Source: Nitratireductor soli | GTDB lineage: Bacteria; Pseudomonadota; Alphaproteobacteria; Rhizobiales; Rhizobiaceae | Length of the DNA: 64,000 nucleotides | Assembly (NCBI RefSeq): GCF_001050155.1 | Contig: NZ_LFVY01000018.1 | Coordinates: forward strand, 1-64,000 | Reading direction: 5' to 3' | In this document: one piece after another, positions 34,912 to 46,869 of the stretch | Layout: every line of letters begins with the position of its first letter | Numbering within the stretch: position 1 is the stretch's first letter | Translations under genes and position numbers: made by a program | Notes under the pieces: model-generated | What the model was told of the DNA's origin: nothing | The model's database searches: none | Seen by the model: the letters and a program-made list of their open reading frames with translations, nothing else

Positions 34912-36129
34912 ATGTCGTTCCTGTCTTTCCTTCGCGAGAATGCGCGCTGGCTTGCCGGCGGTTTTCTGCTGACGCTGTTCTCGTCGTTCGGCCAGACCTT
35001 CTTCATCTCGCTGTCGGCAGGCGACATCCGCGCCGAATACGGCCTGTCGCACGGCGCGTTCGGCACGCTCTACATGCTGGCGACGCTGGCCAGCGCCTTC
35101 ACCCTGCCGCGGCTCGGGCAGATCGTCGATCGCTATTCGGCGCGCACCGTCACCTGCATCATCGTGCCGATGCTGGCGCTGGCGGCGGTGTCGATGGCGC
35201 TGTCCCATTCGATCATCCTCCTGGTGGTGACCATCTATCTGCTGCGCCTGTTCGGGCAGGGGATGATGACGCACAATTCGCTGACGGCGATGGGGCGCTG
35301 GTTTTCCGCGCAACGCGGGCGCGCCGTGTCAATCGCCACATTGGGGCACAATGCCGGCGAGGCGCTGTTGCCGCTGGCTTTCGTCGCGGTCGCCGGCGCG
35401 GTCGGCTGGCGCAACAGCTGGCTGATCGCCGCCGCGTTGCTGCTCGTCGTGGCGCTGCCGGTGATCAGCGGCCTGATGGCCGTCGAGCGCGCGCCGCGCG
35501 CCAGCGATCCGGCGCCGCGGTCGAGCAAGGCGCGCGACTGGACGCGCGGCGAGGTGGTGCGCGACCCGGCGTTTTATCTGACGCTGATGGGCGTGATGGC
35601 GCCCGGTTTCATCGGCACCACGGTGTTCTTCCACCAGATCTACCTGGTCGATCTGCGCGGCTGGTCGCTGGAGGTGTTCGCCTCGTCATTCACCTTCATG
35701 GCGTCGATGACGGTGATCTTTGCGCTGGTCGCCGGCCAGCTCATCGACCGCTTCTCCGCCGTCGCGCTGCTTCCCGGCTTTCTGATCCCGCTGGCGGCGG
35801 CCTGTCTGGTGCTGGCCGGCTTCGAGGCGCAGTGGAGCGCCTTCGCCTTCATGGGGCTGATGGGCGTTTCCTACGGCTTTTCGTCGACCCTGTTCGGCTC
35901 GCTATGGCCGGAAGTGTACGGGACCAGGCATCTGGGCTCGATCCGCGCCCTGACGGTGGCGATCATGGTGTTCGCCACGGCGATGGGGCCGGGCCTGACG
36001 GGGTTCCTCATCGACCGCGGTGTCAGCTACCCGCTGCAGATCGGCCTGATGGGGGCCTATTGCCTGCTGGCCAGCGCCGTGCTGCTGTTCGTTTCAAGGC
36101 GCTTGGCCGTGCGCCTGCAGGCGGCGTGA
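34912..36129 (+). CDS. MFS transporter
   Basis: 405 residues from the ATG at 34912; a TTG at 34906 is in frame. Twelve TM helices are predicted with a central loop near 195-215 rich in Arg/Ser. A motif-A-like LGQIVDRYSARTV lies near 66-78 after TM2. Similarity to a specific drug or metabolite family is not clear to me. The region between this gene and arsR is divergent and holds the ArsR operator, so ArsR might also affect it. Confidence 0.85.
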   Translation: MSFLSFLRENARWLAGGFLLTLFSSFGQTFFISLSAGDIRAEYGLSHGAFGTLYMLATLASAFTLPRLGQIVDRYSARTVTCIIVPMLALAAVSMALSHSIILLVVTIYLLRLFGQGMMTHNSLTAMGRWFSAQRGRAVSIATLGHNAGEALLPLAFVAVAGAVGWRNSWLIAAALLLVVALPVISGLMAVERAPRASDPAPRSSKARDWTRGEVVRDPAFYLTLMGVMAPGFIGTTVFFHQIYLVDLRGWSLEVFASSFTFMASMTVIFALVAGQLIDRFSAVALLPGFLIPLAAACLVLAGFEAQWSAFAFMGLMGVSYGFSSTLFGSLWPEVYGTRHLGSIRALTVAIMVFATAMGPGLTGFLIDRGVSYPLQIGLMGAYCLLASAVLLFVSRRLAVRLQAA

Positions 36130-36160
36130 ACGGCGGTTGAAAATTTTGCGGTTGAAGGGG

Positions 36161-36189
36161 TTGGCGAAGCAAATCCGGTTCGTTATAAA
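36161..36189 (+). promoter_or_regulatory. Candidate sigma-70 promoter of the ABC exporter leader
   Basis: TTGGCG (36161-36166) and TATAAA (36184-36189) are spaced 17 bp, a good vegetative-type promoter. It is located about 35 nt ahead of the leader ORF, and gives a 5' leader of about 270 nt to the ABC gene. Confidence 0.5.
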
Positions 36190-36223
36190 CGCGCTCTTGT
36201 TTTCGCTCTCTCGGGAGGTCTGA

Positions 36224-36265
36224 ATGCCAGCTTTCGCCAATTCCATCCAAGGCAGCGCCCGCTGA
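36224..36265 (+). CDS. Possible 13-codon leader peptide ORF
   Basis: A strong SD (GGGAGGT, 36213-36219) stands before an ATG opening a 13-codon ORF, MPAFANSIQGSAR, ended by TGA. A GC-rich inverted repeat follows (GGCCGC near 36282-36298, as GCGGCCGCCATTGCGGCC-type arms). The arrangement resembles translation-dependent attenuation leaders that control resistance exporters. No regulatory codons such as a Trp or Arg run are seen. It is inference only; no family is known to me. Confidence 0.4.
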   Translation: MPAFANSIQGSAR

Positions 36266-36439
36266 CCGACTGACTTGCTGCGGCCGCCATTGCGGCCTCC
36301 AAAGCCGGCGGTTCATCGCGCGACTGCGTGTGGCTCCAACCCGCTTCGCAGCGGCTGGATGCCGTTCCGATTGCCGGCGCAATCCTCTCGACAATCCGTT
36401 CCATTTTTCGCGCCAGCACCCGTAATCCTTTTTTCGGGA

Positions 36440-36460
36440 CCGGAAGCATGCCGCTTCCGG
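36440..36460 (+). promoter_or_regulatory. Stem-loop just ahead of ABC exporter start
   Basis: CCGGAAGC and GCTTCCGG form a perfect 8-bp stem with a loop ATGCC. The upstream in-frame ATG (36448) lies in the loop, and the preferred ATG (36469) is eight nt beyond. It may affect translation initiation. Confidence 0.5.
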
Positions 36461-36468
36461 AATGCATC

Positions 36469-38271
36469 ATGTTTCTTTTGCGCAAGGCCCTCAAGGGCAA
36501 TGCTTTTCGCAGCGTGTTCGGTTTCACCTTCCAGCACTGGCGCCGCCAGCCCGTGCGGCTGAGCTTCATCATCCTGCTGGTCCTCGTCGCCACCATGGCC
36601 GACGTCCTGACGCCACTCTATTCGGGCCGCCTGGTGGATGCGGTGGCCAGTGGCGTGGCGAGCGACGAGGTGGCCTGGAATGCGGCGCTTTCGGCGTTCT
36701 TCATGCTGCTCGGCCTGTCCGCCAGCGCCATCGTCGCACGGCATTTCGCCTTTGTCGGCATCATCGACCTGACCATGAAGATGATGGTCGACATCGCCGC
36801 CGACGCGTTCGCCCATGTGCAGCGCTTTTCGACCGAGTGGCACGCCAACAGCTTCGCCGGCTCGACCGTGCGCAAGGTGACGCGCGGCATGTGGGCGCTG
36901 GACCTTTTGAACGACACGATCCTGGTGGCGCTGTTGCCCTCGGCGGTGATGCTGATCGGCTCGACCATCCTGCTTGGCTGGTACTGGCCGATGATGGGCG
37001 TCATCATCGCCACCGGCACGGTCATCTATGTGGTGATGACCGTCGCCCTGTCGCTGTTCTACGTGGCGCCGGCGGCCAGTCTCGCCAATGGCTGGGACAC
37101 GCGGCTGGGCGGCGCGCTGGCCGACGCCATCTCGTGCAATTCGGTGGTCAAGGCGTTTGGCGCCGAGGCGCGCGAGGACGGGCGGTTGGCGGGCGTCACG
37201 GCCAAATGGAGCGGCCGCACGCGGCGCGCCTGGATGCGCGGCACCTATAACGGCACCGGGCAGGGCGTGACGCTGCTCGTCCTGCGGGCGGCGGTGATCG
37301 GTTTTGCGGTGCTCTTGTGGACGCGCGGCCAGGCGAGCGCCGGCGACATCACCTTCGTGCTGACCGCGTTCTTCGTCCTGCAGGGCTATCTTCGCGATGT
37401 CGGCATGCATGTGCGCAATGTGCAGCGTTCGGTCAACGAGATGGAAGAGCTGGTCGACATCCAGGCAGAGCCCGTCGGCGTCGAGGACAAGCCGGGTGCA
37501 AAACCGGCCACGATCGGCGCGGGGCGGATCGACTTCGAAAACGTCACCTTCCACTATGGCGGGCACGACGAGCCGTTGTACAAGGATTTTCCGGTGTCGA
37601 TCCCGGCCGGCCAACGGGTCGGATTGGTGGGCCATTCCGGTTCCGGCAAGACGACCTTCGTCAAGCTGATCCAGCGGCTCTACGACCTGACGGACGGGCA
37701 AATCCTGATCGACGGGCAGAACATTGCCGATGTCGCGCAGGCTTCGCTGCGCTCGCAGATCGCCATCGTTCAGCAGGAGCCGATTCTGTTTCACCGGTCG
37801 CTGGCCGAAAACATCGCCTATGCCCGGCCGGGCGCCAGCCAGGCGGAGATCGAGCACGCGGCCAGCCTGGCCAGCGCCGACGATTTCATCCGCCGGCTGC
37901 CGAAGGGTTATGGCACGCTGGTCGGCGAGCGCGGCGTAAAATTGTCGGGCGGCGAGCGCCAGCGTGTGGCCATCGCCCGGGCGTTCCTCGCCGATGCGCC
38001 GATCCTGATCCTCGACGAGGCCACATCGAGCCTCGATTCGGAATCGGAGGTGCTGATACAGCAGGCGATGGAGCGGCTGATGGTCGGCCGCACGACGCTG
38101 GTGATCGCCCATCGCCTGTCGACGGTGCGGGCGCTCGACCGGCTCCTGGTGTTCGACAAGGGGCAGATTGTCGAGGAGGGCGACCATGCGGCGCTGATCC
38201 GGCTCGAGGGTGGCATCTACCGCCGGCTTTTCGAGCGGCAGGCGCTTGAACTGACGAAGGGTTTCGTCTGA
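36469..38271 (+). CDS. ABC transporter, fused permease/ATPase (exporter type)
   Basis: 600 residues from the ATG at 36469; ATGs at 36448 and 36328 are in frame but encode no recognisable sequence. Six TM helices (about 25-300) are followed by an ATPase domain: Walker A GHSGSGKTTF near 388-397, Q-loop QQEPILF, signature LSGGERQRVAIARA near 485-498, Walker B ILILDEATSS and a switch His in IAHRLSTVR. This is the B-family half-transporter layout that dimerises for lipid, drug or peptide export. A long structured leader with a short ORF lies upstream. Cargo unknown. Confidence 0.93.
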   Translation: MFLLRKALKGNAFRSVFGFTFQHWRRQPVRLSFIILLVLVATMADVLTPLYSGRLVDAVASGVASDEVAWNAALSAFFMLLGLSASAIVARHFAFVGIIDLTMKMMVDIAADAFAHVQRFSTEWHANSFAGSTVRKVTRGMWALDLLNDTILVALLPSAVMLIGSTILLGWYWPMMGVIIATGTVIYVVMTVALSLFYVAPAASLANGWDTRLGGALADAISCNSVVKAFGAEAREDGRLAGVTAKWSGRTRRAWMRGTYNGTGQGVTLLVLRAAVIGFAVLLWTRGQASAGDITFVLTAFFVLQGYLRDVGMHVRNVQRSVNEMEELVDIQAEPVGVEDKPGAKPATIGAGRIDFENVTFHYGGHDEPLYKDFPVSIPAGQRVGLVGHSGSGKTTFVKLIQRLYDLTDGQILIDGQNIADVAQASLRSQIAIVQQEPILFHRSLAENIAYARPGASQAEIEHAASLASADDFIRRLPKGYGTLVGERGVKLSGGERQRVAIARAFLADAPILILDEATSSLDSESEVLIQQAMERLMVGRTTLVIAHRLSTVRALDRLLVFDKGQIVEEGDHAALIRLEGGIYRRLFERQALELTKGFV

Positions 38272-38280
38272 TGTGAAATG

Positions 38281-38307
38281 GGCGGGCCGTCAATCTGGCG
38301 GCCCGCC
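38281..38307 (+). terminator. Hairpin after ABC exporter gene
   Basis: GGCGGGCCG pairs with CGGCCCGCC around a 9-nt loop, 9 nt after the TGA. Only TTG follows, so termination may be weak, and gltX could receive some read-through. Confidence 0.55.
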
Positions 38308-38342
38308 TTGCCAAGGAGAAGGGCTTCGGCTACGCCGCAATC

Positions 38343-39716
38343 ATGACAGTCACCGTTCGTTTCGCGCCGTCCCCGACCGGCCACATCCATATCGGCAATG
38401 CGCGCACCGCGCTGTTCAACTGGCTTTATGCGAAAAAGCATGGCGGCCGCTTCATCCTGCGTTTTGACGATACGGACAGGGAGCGCTCGAAAACCGCCTA
38501 TGCGGAAGGCATCGCGCGCGACCTGACCTGGCTCGGCATCCGGCCCGACGACACGGTTTCGCAGTCGGCGCGCTTCGGCAAATACGACGCGGCGGCCCAG
38601 ACGCTGAGGGCGGCCGGGCTGCTGTATGCGTGCTACGAGACGCCGGAGGAACTGGAGCGGCGGCGCAAGATCCGCCTGACGCGCCGCCTGCCACCGGTCT
38701 ATGGGCGGGAGGCGCTGAAGCTTTCGGACGAGGAAAAGGCAGCTTTCGAAGCCGAGGGCCGAAAGCCGCATTGGCGCTTCCTGCTGCCCAACTTCGCCGA
38801 GACGCCATTCGAGCCGCAGCGCACGGAGGTGCATTGGGACGATGTGGTGCGCGGACCGCAGACCGTCGACCTGGCGTCGATGTCGGACCCGGTGCTGATC
38901 CGCGCCGACGGCACCTATCTCTATACGCTGCCCTCGGTGGTGGACGACATCGACCTCGGTGTCAGCCATGTCATTCGCGGTGACGACCATGTCACCAACA
39001 CCGGCGCGCAGATCTCGCTGTTCAGGGCGCTGGGCGCCGAGCCACCGGCCTTCGGCCACCACAATCTGCTGACCACGGTTTCCGGCGAGGGGCTCTCCAA
39101 GCGGACGGGCGCGCTGTCCATCGCCAGCCTGCGCGACGACGGCATCGAGCCGATGGCAGTTGCCTCGCTGGCCGTGCTGATCGGCACTTCGGAGAACGTT
39201 TCGCCGGTGGCGACGATGCCGGATCTCGCCGACCGCTTCGAGCCGACGGCCACCTCCAAATCTGCGGCAAAATTCGATCCGGCCGAACTGGCCGCGCTCA
39301 GCCGTCACCTGATCCAGGCAATGCCGTTTTCAGAAGTCGCCGAGCGATTGGCCGGGCTTGGCATCGCCGGCGACAAGGCAGAGGCATTCTGGCTGGCGGT
39401 GCGCGGCAATCTCGATCGGCTGGAAGACGCCGCCGCCTGGTGGCGGATCGTCATGGACGGGCCCGATCCGGAAGGCAGGGTTTCACCTGAGGACCAGGAA
39501 TTCGTCAGCGAAGCGATGCGGCATCTGCCACCCGAACCCTGGGACGGCGAGACATGGCGCGTGTGGACCGATGCGGTGAAGGCCGCCACGGGCCGCAAGG
39601 GGCGGGCGCTGTTCATGCCGCTCCGGCTCGCGCTTACTGGACGCGATTCTGGACCGGAGCTCGCAGGTCTATTGCCTCTTCTGGGTCGGGAAGAAACTCT
39701 GGCCCGACAATCCTGA
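38343..39716 (+). CDS. gltX: Glutamyl-tRNA synthetase (GltX)
   Basis: 457 residues. The class I signatures are [20 protein letters not shown] (HIGH as HIGN, 8-27), DDTDRERS near 42-49, and [10 protein letters not shown] for KMSKS near 252-261. Alphaproteobacteria often carry two GluRS copies, one of which may charge tRNA-Gln for the amidotransferase route; which type this is cannot be set from here. The 3' end overlaps the convergent DUF2865 gene by 83 nt, an unusually long overlap. Confidence 0.93.
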   Translation: MTVTVRFAPSPTGHIHIGNARTALFNWLYAKKHGGRFILRFDDTDRERSKTAYAEGIARDLTWLGIRPDDTVSQSARFGKYDAAAQTLRAAGLLYACYETPEELERRRKIRLTRRLPPVYGREALKLSDEEKAAFEAEGRKPHWRFLLPNFAETPFEPQRTEVHWDDVVRGPQTVDLASMSDPVLIRADGTYLYTLPSVVDDIDLGVSHVIRGDDHVTNTGAQISLFRALGAEPPAFGHHNLLTTVSGEGLSKRTGALSIASLRDDGIEPMAVASLAVLIGTSENVSPVATMPDLADRFEPTATSKSAAKFDPAELAALSRHLIQAMPFSEVAERLAGLGIAGDKAEAFWLAVRGNLDRLEDAAAWWRIVMDGPDPEGRVSPEDQEFVSEAMRHLPPEPWDGETWRVWTDAVKAATGRKGRALFMPLRLALTGRDSGPELAGLLPLLGREETLARQS

Positions 39717-40746
39717 CGCGGCGTGGCTCGCTCGGCACAGAGGGCGCCGGCACGGCTTCCGGTTCCGCTTTGAGCGTTTCGGCGTTTACGTCGATCGCCT
39801 TGGCCAGCATCTCGGGATCGGGACGTGGGGTCGGCCTGTAGAAGCTTCCGCTGTCTGTATCGCCGACGGAAGCCGTTGCCTCTTCCGTCACGGGTGCGGC
39901 TGAACCGCCGATTGCCGGGCTTCCGGCGGCCGGCGGTTCTCCGGCGATCACCGAAAAATTCCTGGTCGGCTGGCATCCGCAGACTTTCTTGCTGACGCCA
40001 TCGCGCCGGTAGCTGAACGCCTTCGGCAGGTCGCGATAGGGCGTACCGCTCGCAACGGACACCATGTCCTCCGATTCCTCATTCAGCACGTCATGGGCGT
40101 AAAGCGCGACCTCGGCGCCTGGACAGCGTGCCTGGCAGGTTTTCTCGTCGCGGCCGAACATGTCCTTCGACACGGAGAAGGAGATCGGAAAATAATATCC
40201 ATCGCATGTGCGCACGCACATGGTCTGGTAGACGTTGCCGGAGCGCCGCAGGGGCTTGTCGGCTTCTCGCGCCTGACGCGCTGCTCTGGCCTTGGCCGGT
40301 GCCGAGACAGCCTTAACGGCGGGCTCGTCGTTGCAGCGGTTGGCGCGCATCGAGGCCAGGATGCGGGCGCGATCGCGGCCTGCGCTTGAGCGGCCCTGCC
40401 CATCCAATTGCATCTGCAGCTTCCAGATATTGTTCTCCATGCTCGACGCTGATTTTCTGAGCGTGGCGCACTGCGCGATGTTGTTGCCGAAAATGCCGAA
40501 GCCGCACTGCGCCTGCCGGATCTGCGCGCGGACCTTGCCAAGCTGGGCATTCTGCTTGGCAATGGCGTTCTGCAACTTTCGGGCCTGGGAATTCGAACCC
40601 CGACCTGTCGCAACCTTGAGCTCGGCGGCGAGATTGCGGCAGACGCTGGACTGGCCAAAGGCTTCGTCGGCCGAGACGACCAGCCCGGCGCTCAAACCGA
40701 GAACCAGACACAATGCACGAAAGACCGTTCCGCCGCCCGTACCCAT
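39634..40746 (-). CDS. DUF2865 secreted Cys-rich protein
   Basis: 370 residues. A signal peptide (about 1-31, ending ADEAFGQ) is followed by a helical N-terminal half with coiled-coil ([21 protein letters not shown]), then [16 protein letters not shown] near 175-190, the hallmark of DUF2865, with [14 protein letters not shown] and VCGCQPTR. The Cys are expected to pair in the periplasm. The tail (~260-370) is Pro/Ala-rich and low-complexity. The start region lies 269 nt from maeB's end. It overlaps gltX antisense by 83 nt. Confidence 0.9.
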   Translation of the reverse strand: MGTGGGTVFRALCLVLGLSAGLVVSADEAFGQSSVCRNLAAELKVATGRGSNSQARKLQNAIAKQNAQLGKVRAQIRQAQCGFGIFGNNIAQCATLRKSASSMENNIWKLQMQLDGQGRSSAGRDRARILASMRANRCNDEPAVKAVSAPAKARAARQAREADKPLRRSGNVYQTMCVRTCDGYYFPISFSVSKDMFGRDEKTCQARCPGAEVALYAHDVLNEESEDMVSVASGTPYRDLPKAFSYRRDGVSKKVCGCQPTRNFSVIAGEPPAAGSPAIGGSAAPVTEEATASVGDTDSGSFYRPTPRPDPEMLAKAIDVNAETLKAEPEAVPAPSVPSEPRRVRIVGPEFLPDPEEAIDLRAPVQNRVQ

Positions 40747-41015
40747 ATTGCCCCCAGAACGCGCGATCCCGCTAAAGACGGCACGTCGATAAAATCTTCG
40801 ATAGAAATGCCAAGCGTCAATTCAACCATATCGCGAATTGAATTTCCACCCTAAGGCGTGCAGGTTAAATCGTGGTTAGAAAAGTATGGTAAATTTCCCG
40901 GGCCGGGTGCGATTGTTTCGCGGCGAAGGAAACTGCTGATGCAGCTCATCGACTCAATGCAAGTGCGGCCGCTTGCTCCTCACGGAAACCGGCGGCCGCT
41001 TTGTGCCGAGCCGGG

Positions 41016-43331
<2,316 letters not shown>

Positions 43332-43370
43332 GCGAACGGCTCCCCCATCATGGCTACTCGGCGGCCGCCC

Positions 43371-43421
43371 TGGTGGTCTGATCGAAACGGATGGGCATCA
43401 TCTGTCAGGATCGCACCATCT
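43371..43421 (+). mobile_element. Internally deleted relic of the 120-bp miniature element
   Basis: TGGTGGTCTGATCGAAAC and the end AGGATCGCACCATCT match both ends of the elements at 14282 and 46867, but the central 70 nt are missing so that the left arm of the first hairpin joins the right arm of the second. It lies 40 nt upstream of maeB. Confidence 0.65.
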
Positions 43422-43630
43422 GGGCGGTCAGGGGGTAGTGATTAGGCTTTCGCAGGGCCTTTTTCCAGCACGGAATGGCCGGTTGCGTCATTCCGCTCGG
43501 AAATTTCGGGCCGTCACGCCGCGCCGGTCCGCCAATGCCCGGCTTTGCCTCATCGTGAGGCGGGCCGTCACACGGCTGTGACATGAATCGGGCCATAGAG
43601 TGCGCGATTTAGGCAGGCTTGGACGTGATC

Positions 43631-44458
43631 ATGGACGGCGCCGGACACCGCAGCTTTCGGGCACTCTTCATCTCCGACATCCACCTTGGATCAAAACCGG
43701 CCAAGGCGGAGTTCCTGATCGACTTTCTGCGCCATCACGATGCGGAGAAAATCTATCTGGTCGGCGATATCGTCGACGGCTGGCGGCTGCGGCGTTCCTG
43801 GCACTGGCCGGAAAGCCACAACGACGTGGTGCAGAAATTGCTGCGCAAGGCGCGCAAGGGTGCCGAGATCGTCTATATCGCCGGCAATCACGATGAATTT
43901 CTGCGCGCTTTCCAGGGGGTGCATTTCGGCGGCATCGTGGTCGCCGACCGGGCCATCCATCAGGCGGCCGACGGGCGCACATTCCTCGTCATTCATGGCG
44001 ACCAGTTCGACCAGGTGGTGCACAATGTGCGCTGGCTCGCCTATCTCGGCGACAAGGCCTATGACTTCGCCATCGTCGTCAACCGGGTGATCGCCCGCGT
44101 GCGACGCCTGTTCGGCCGGCCCTACTGGTCGTTCTCCTCCTGGGCCAAGATCAAGGTGAAGAAAGCCGTCAAGTTCATCAGCTCGTTCCAGGACGTGCTG
44201 GCGCAGGAGGCACAGCGCGCCGAGGTCGACGGGGTGATCTGCGGCCACATCCATCACGCGGCGATCGAGGACATCCGCGGCGTCAGTTACATGAACACCG
44301 GCGATTGGGTCGAGAGCTGCACGGCGCTGGCGGAGAATTTCGACGGAACGTTCGAGATCATCACCTGGGCGCAGGTCCTGAATGCCGAACCGGTGGTGGC
44401 GGAAGCCAAGCCGCGCCTGGTCGCCGCTTTCCAGCGCGAACGGGAAGAAGCCGCTTGA
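43631..44458 (+). CDS. UDP-2,3-diacylglucosamine diphosphatase-like metallophosphoesterase (LpxH-like)
   Basis: 275 residues from the ATG at 43631; a TTG at 43619 is also in frame. A calcineurin-like dimetal site is visible: FISDIHLGS (D and H), VGDIVDGW, GNHDE, IHGDQFD and GHIHH near 200-205. This pattern matches LpxH-type enzymes that cut UDP-diacylglucosamine to lipid X in lipid A synthesis. A later basic stretch (KIKVKKAVKFISSF) may bind membranes. A second LpxH-like gene could exist elsewhere. It is followed by a mosaic repeat. Confidence 0.85.
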   Translation: MDGAGHRSFRALFISDIHLGSKPAKAEFLIDFLRHHDAEKIYLVGDIVDGWRLRRSWHWPESHNDVVQKLLRKARKGAEIVYIAGNHDEFLRAFQGVHFGGIVVADRAIHQAADGRTFLVIHGDQFDQVVHNVRWLAYLGDKAYDFAIVVNRVIARVRRLFGRPYWSFSSWAKIKVKKAVKFISSFQDVLAQEAQRAEVDGVICGHIHHAAIEDIRGVSYMNTGDWVESCTALAENFDGTFEIITWAQVLNAEPVVAEAKPRLVAAFQREREEAA

Positions 44459-44469
44459 GAAACACGATT

Positions 44470-44574
44470 AGAGCGCCGTGCGTCCATTCGGGCGCACAAA
44501 GGACGCTCCAATTCTCTAAATCCACACATCGTGCTTTCCGAAAATCGGTTCCGATTTTCGGGCCGATGCTGTAG
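44470..44574 (+). repeat. Mosaic repeat, modules A + B2
   Basis: Module A (44470-44508) is followed by a different partner, B2 (44509-44574), with the palindromic CCGAAAATCGGTTCCGATTTTCGG hairpin in 44538-44561 and an ATGCTGTAG end. It lies between convergent genes. The copy at 55177 is B2 plus A in reverse. Confidence 0.75.
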
Positions 44575-44579
44575 GTCCG

Positions 44580-45563
44580 TCAGCCCCAAAGCTGCGGGTG
44601 GGGCGGCGAGACCAGCGAGCCGGAATAGCTGAGGCCGTGCGGCCGGTCGCGGGCCAGAAGCAGCGGCCCGTCGAGATCGACGAAGTCGGCGCCTTGCGCC
44701 AGCAGGACCGCCGGCGCCATGGCCAGCGACGTGCCGACCATGCAGCCGACCATCACGCCGAAACCCATGTCGCGTGCCCGGTCGCGCAATTCGAGGGCCG
44801 CGGTGAGGCCGCCGGTCTTGTCGAGCTTGATGTTGACGAAATCATAGAGGCCGGCGATCTCAGCCAGATTGTCGGCCGTATGCAGGCTTTCATCGGCGCA
44901 GATGGGCACGGGGTGCGGGATCGTGCGCAGGATTTCGTCCTTGCCGGCCGGCAGCGGCTGCTCGATCAGGGCGACGTGAAACTCGGCGGCCGCAAGCATG
45001 TTTTCGCGGATGTTCTGCTCGGTCCATCCTTCATTGGCGTCGAGAATGAGGCGGCTTTCAGGGGCCGCGCCGGCCACGGCGTGGATGCGCGCCACGTCGT
45101 TGTCGCTGCCCAGCTTGACCTTCAGCAGGGGACGGGCGGCATGGGCGCGCGCCTGGGCGGCCATCTCCTCGGGTGCCGCCAGCGAAATCGTGTAGGCGGT
45201 GGACACCGGGCGCGGGGGAATGCTGCAGGCGAGGACGGCCGCGCGATTGCCCGACAGCTTGGCTTCCAGGTCCCACAGGGCGCAGTCGATCGCATTGCGC
45301 GCAGCACCCGCCGCCATATGCGTCAACAGATCGGCGCGGCCCATGCCGTTGACCAGGTCCTGGCGCGCAGCCTCGATCTCTTCGACGACGCTCTCCACCG
45401 TCTCGCCATAGCGTGGGTAGGGAACACACTCGCCGTGACCCCGGGTCTCGCCCTGTCGCAGCGTGCAGGTCACCACCCGCGCTTCGGTGCGCGAGCCGCG
45501 CGATATGGTGAAAACACCGGCGATGGGAAAGCTTTCGACCTCGGTGACCAGTTCGCGTGTCAT
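44580..45563 (-). CDS. Dipeptide epimerase-like enolase-superfamily enzyme (DgcA/YcjG-type)
   Basis: 327 residues. The capping domain (about 1-105) precedes the barrel with catalytic KVKLG (Lys of K-x-K) near 148-152, metal ligands ILDANEGW near 171-178, EQPLP near 196-200 and ADESLHT near 220-226, and a second base NIKLDKTGGL near 242-251. This matches L-Ala-D/L-Glu epimerase-like or N-acyl-amino acid racemase-like enzymes; which substrate is used is not clear. It could recycle murein peptides. The divergent Mla-type operon begins 43 nt upstream. Confidence 0.87.
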   Translation of the reverse strand: MTRELVTEVESFPIAGVFTISRGSRTEARVVTCTLRQGETRGHGECVPYPRYGETVESVVEEIEAARQDLVNGMGRADLLTHMAAGAARNAIDCALWDLEAKLSGNRAAVLACSIPPRPVSTAYTISLAAPEEMAAQARAHAARPLLKVKLGSDNDVARIHAVAGAAPESRLILDANEGWTEQNIRENMLAAAEFHVALIEQPLPAGKDEILRTIPHPVPICADESLHTADNLAEIAGLYDFVNIKLDKTGGLTAALELRDRARDMGFGVMVGCMVGTSLAMAPAVLLAQGADFVDLDGPLLLARDRPHGLSYSGSLVSPPHPQLWG

Positions 45564-45606
45564 TTCCGCCCTTCTTTTGCATCATGTCCAATTATCGGAG
45601 GATAAC

Positions 45607-46869
45607 ATGCCTTATAGGGCGGCCGACCAAGCCGACAAACGGTTCCCTTTGGGCCTGCTCCACACTAATGATGGTGCCATGTTGACCAATTCACAGGGCG
45701 AAGCAAGCGGCGCGCCGCACCGGGCAGGAGAGAACGGCGAACCGCGCGTCGAGGTGCGCGAGGACGGCGGGGCGATCGCTTGCCGGCTGAGCGGCGCCTG
45801 GAACACACGCACCGTCGCCCATGTGGATGCGCAGATGCGCGCGCTGCAGGCGCGGGGCGATGTCCAGCGCATCGAGCTCGACCTGTCGGGGGTCACCAGC
45901 CTGGATACGGCAGGTGCCTGGCTGATCGAAAGGCTGATCCATGCGCATGAGGCGCGCGGCGCGGCGGTAGCGGTGTCGGGTCGATCCGAGGCGGCGACCA
46001 TCCTGCTGGCCGCCGTGCGCGACGCCGCCGCGCAGGACGGCGAACCCAAAACGCGTCCGCGCCGGGCCTGGATATTGAACCTGCTCGAACGCATCGGCCG
46101 CGCCATGTATGAGGCGCGCGACGACCTCGTCTATGGTGCGAACATCCTTGGTGCGACCATCGGCGGCGCGCAGATGAAGCTTGGCCGGGCGCACGCGGTC
46201 AATCCGGCGGCGATCGTCAACCAGATCGACCGAATGGGCGTCGGCGCGGTGCCGATCATCGTTCTGATGTCGGCCATTGTCGGGGCCATCATTGCCCAGC
46301 AGGGCGCTTTTCAGCTGCGCTATTTCGGCGCTGAAATCTTCGTCGTCGATCTGGTCGGCATCCTGATCCTGCGCGAACTCGGTGTGCTGATGACGGCGAT
46401 CATGATCGCTGGCCGTTCGGGCAGCGCCATCACGGCGGAAATCGGCTCGATGAAGATGCGCGAGGAGGTCGACGCGCTGACGGTCATCGGCCTCAATCCT
46501 GTAGGCGTTCTGGTTTTCCCGCGCCTGGTCGCTCTCATGATCGCCGTGCCCTGCCTGACCATCGTCGCCAATTTCGCAGCTCTCGGCGGGGCAATGCTGA
46601 TCACCTGGCTCTATTCGGGGATTCCGCCAACCGCCTTTATCGACCGGCTGCGCGATTCCATCGATCTCTCGACGATCTTCGCCGGGCTGATCAAGGCGCC
46701 TTTCATGGCGCTGATCGTCGGCATCATCGCCTCGATCGAGGGCATGAAGGTCGGCGGCAGCGCCGAATCGCTCGGCAATCACGTTACTGCTTCGGTGGTG
46801 AAGGCGATCTTCATCGTCATTGTCGTCGACGGCATGTTCGCGATCTTCTATGCAGCAATCGATTTCTAG
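45607..46869 (+). CDS. MlaE-family permease with N-terminal STAS domain
   Basis: 420 residues from the ATG at 45607, behind GGAGGATAAC. The N-terminal part (about 48-135) looks like an STAS domain (IELDLSGVTSLDTAGAWLIERL), which in the family is a separate MlaB protein; here it is fused. The MlaE core has MSAIVGAIIAQQGAFQLRYFGA, REEVDALTVIGLNPV near 291-306 and several TM helices. It is the inner-membrane channel for phospholipid movement with MlaF and MlaD. The stop TAG (46867-46869) is the first three bases of the 120-bp miniature element. Confidence 0.92.
   Translation: MPYRAADQADKRFPLGLLHTNDGAMLTNSQGEASGAPHRAGENGEPRVEVREDGGAIACRLSGAWNTRTVAHVDAQMRALQARGDVQRIELDLSGVTSLDTAGAWLIERLIHAHEARGAAVAVSGRSEAATILLAAVRDAAAQDGEPKTRPRRAWILNLLERIGRAMYEARDDLVYGANILGATIGGAQMKLGRAHAVNPAAIVNQIDRMGVGAVPIIVLMSAIVGAIIAQQGAFQLRYFGAEIFVVDLVGILILRELGVLMTAIMIAGRSGSAITAEIGSMKMREEVDALTVIGLNPVGVLVFPRLVALMIAVPCLTIVANFAALGGAMLITWLYSGIPPTAFIDRLRDSIDLSTIFAGLIKAPFMALIVGIIASIEGMKVGGSAESLGNHVTASVVKAIFIVIVVDGMFAIFYAAIDF

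Noticed and set aside
36313-38187. A 624-codon frame antisense to the ABC exporter
   Set aside because: The exporter has every ABC motif on the plus strand; the antisense frame is His/Arg/Gln-rich low-complexity shadow.
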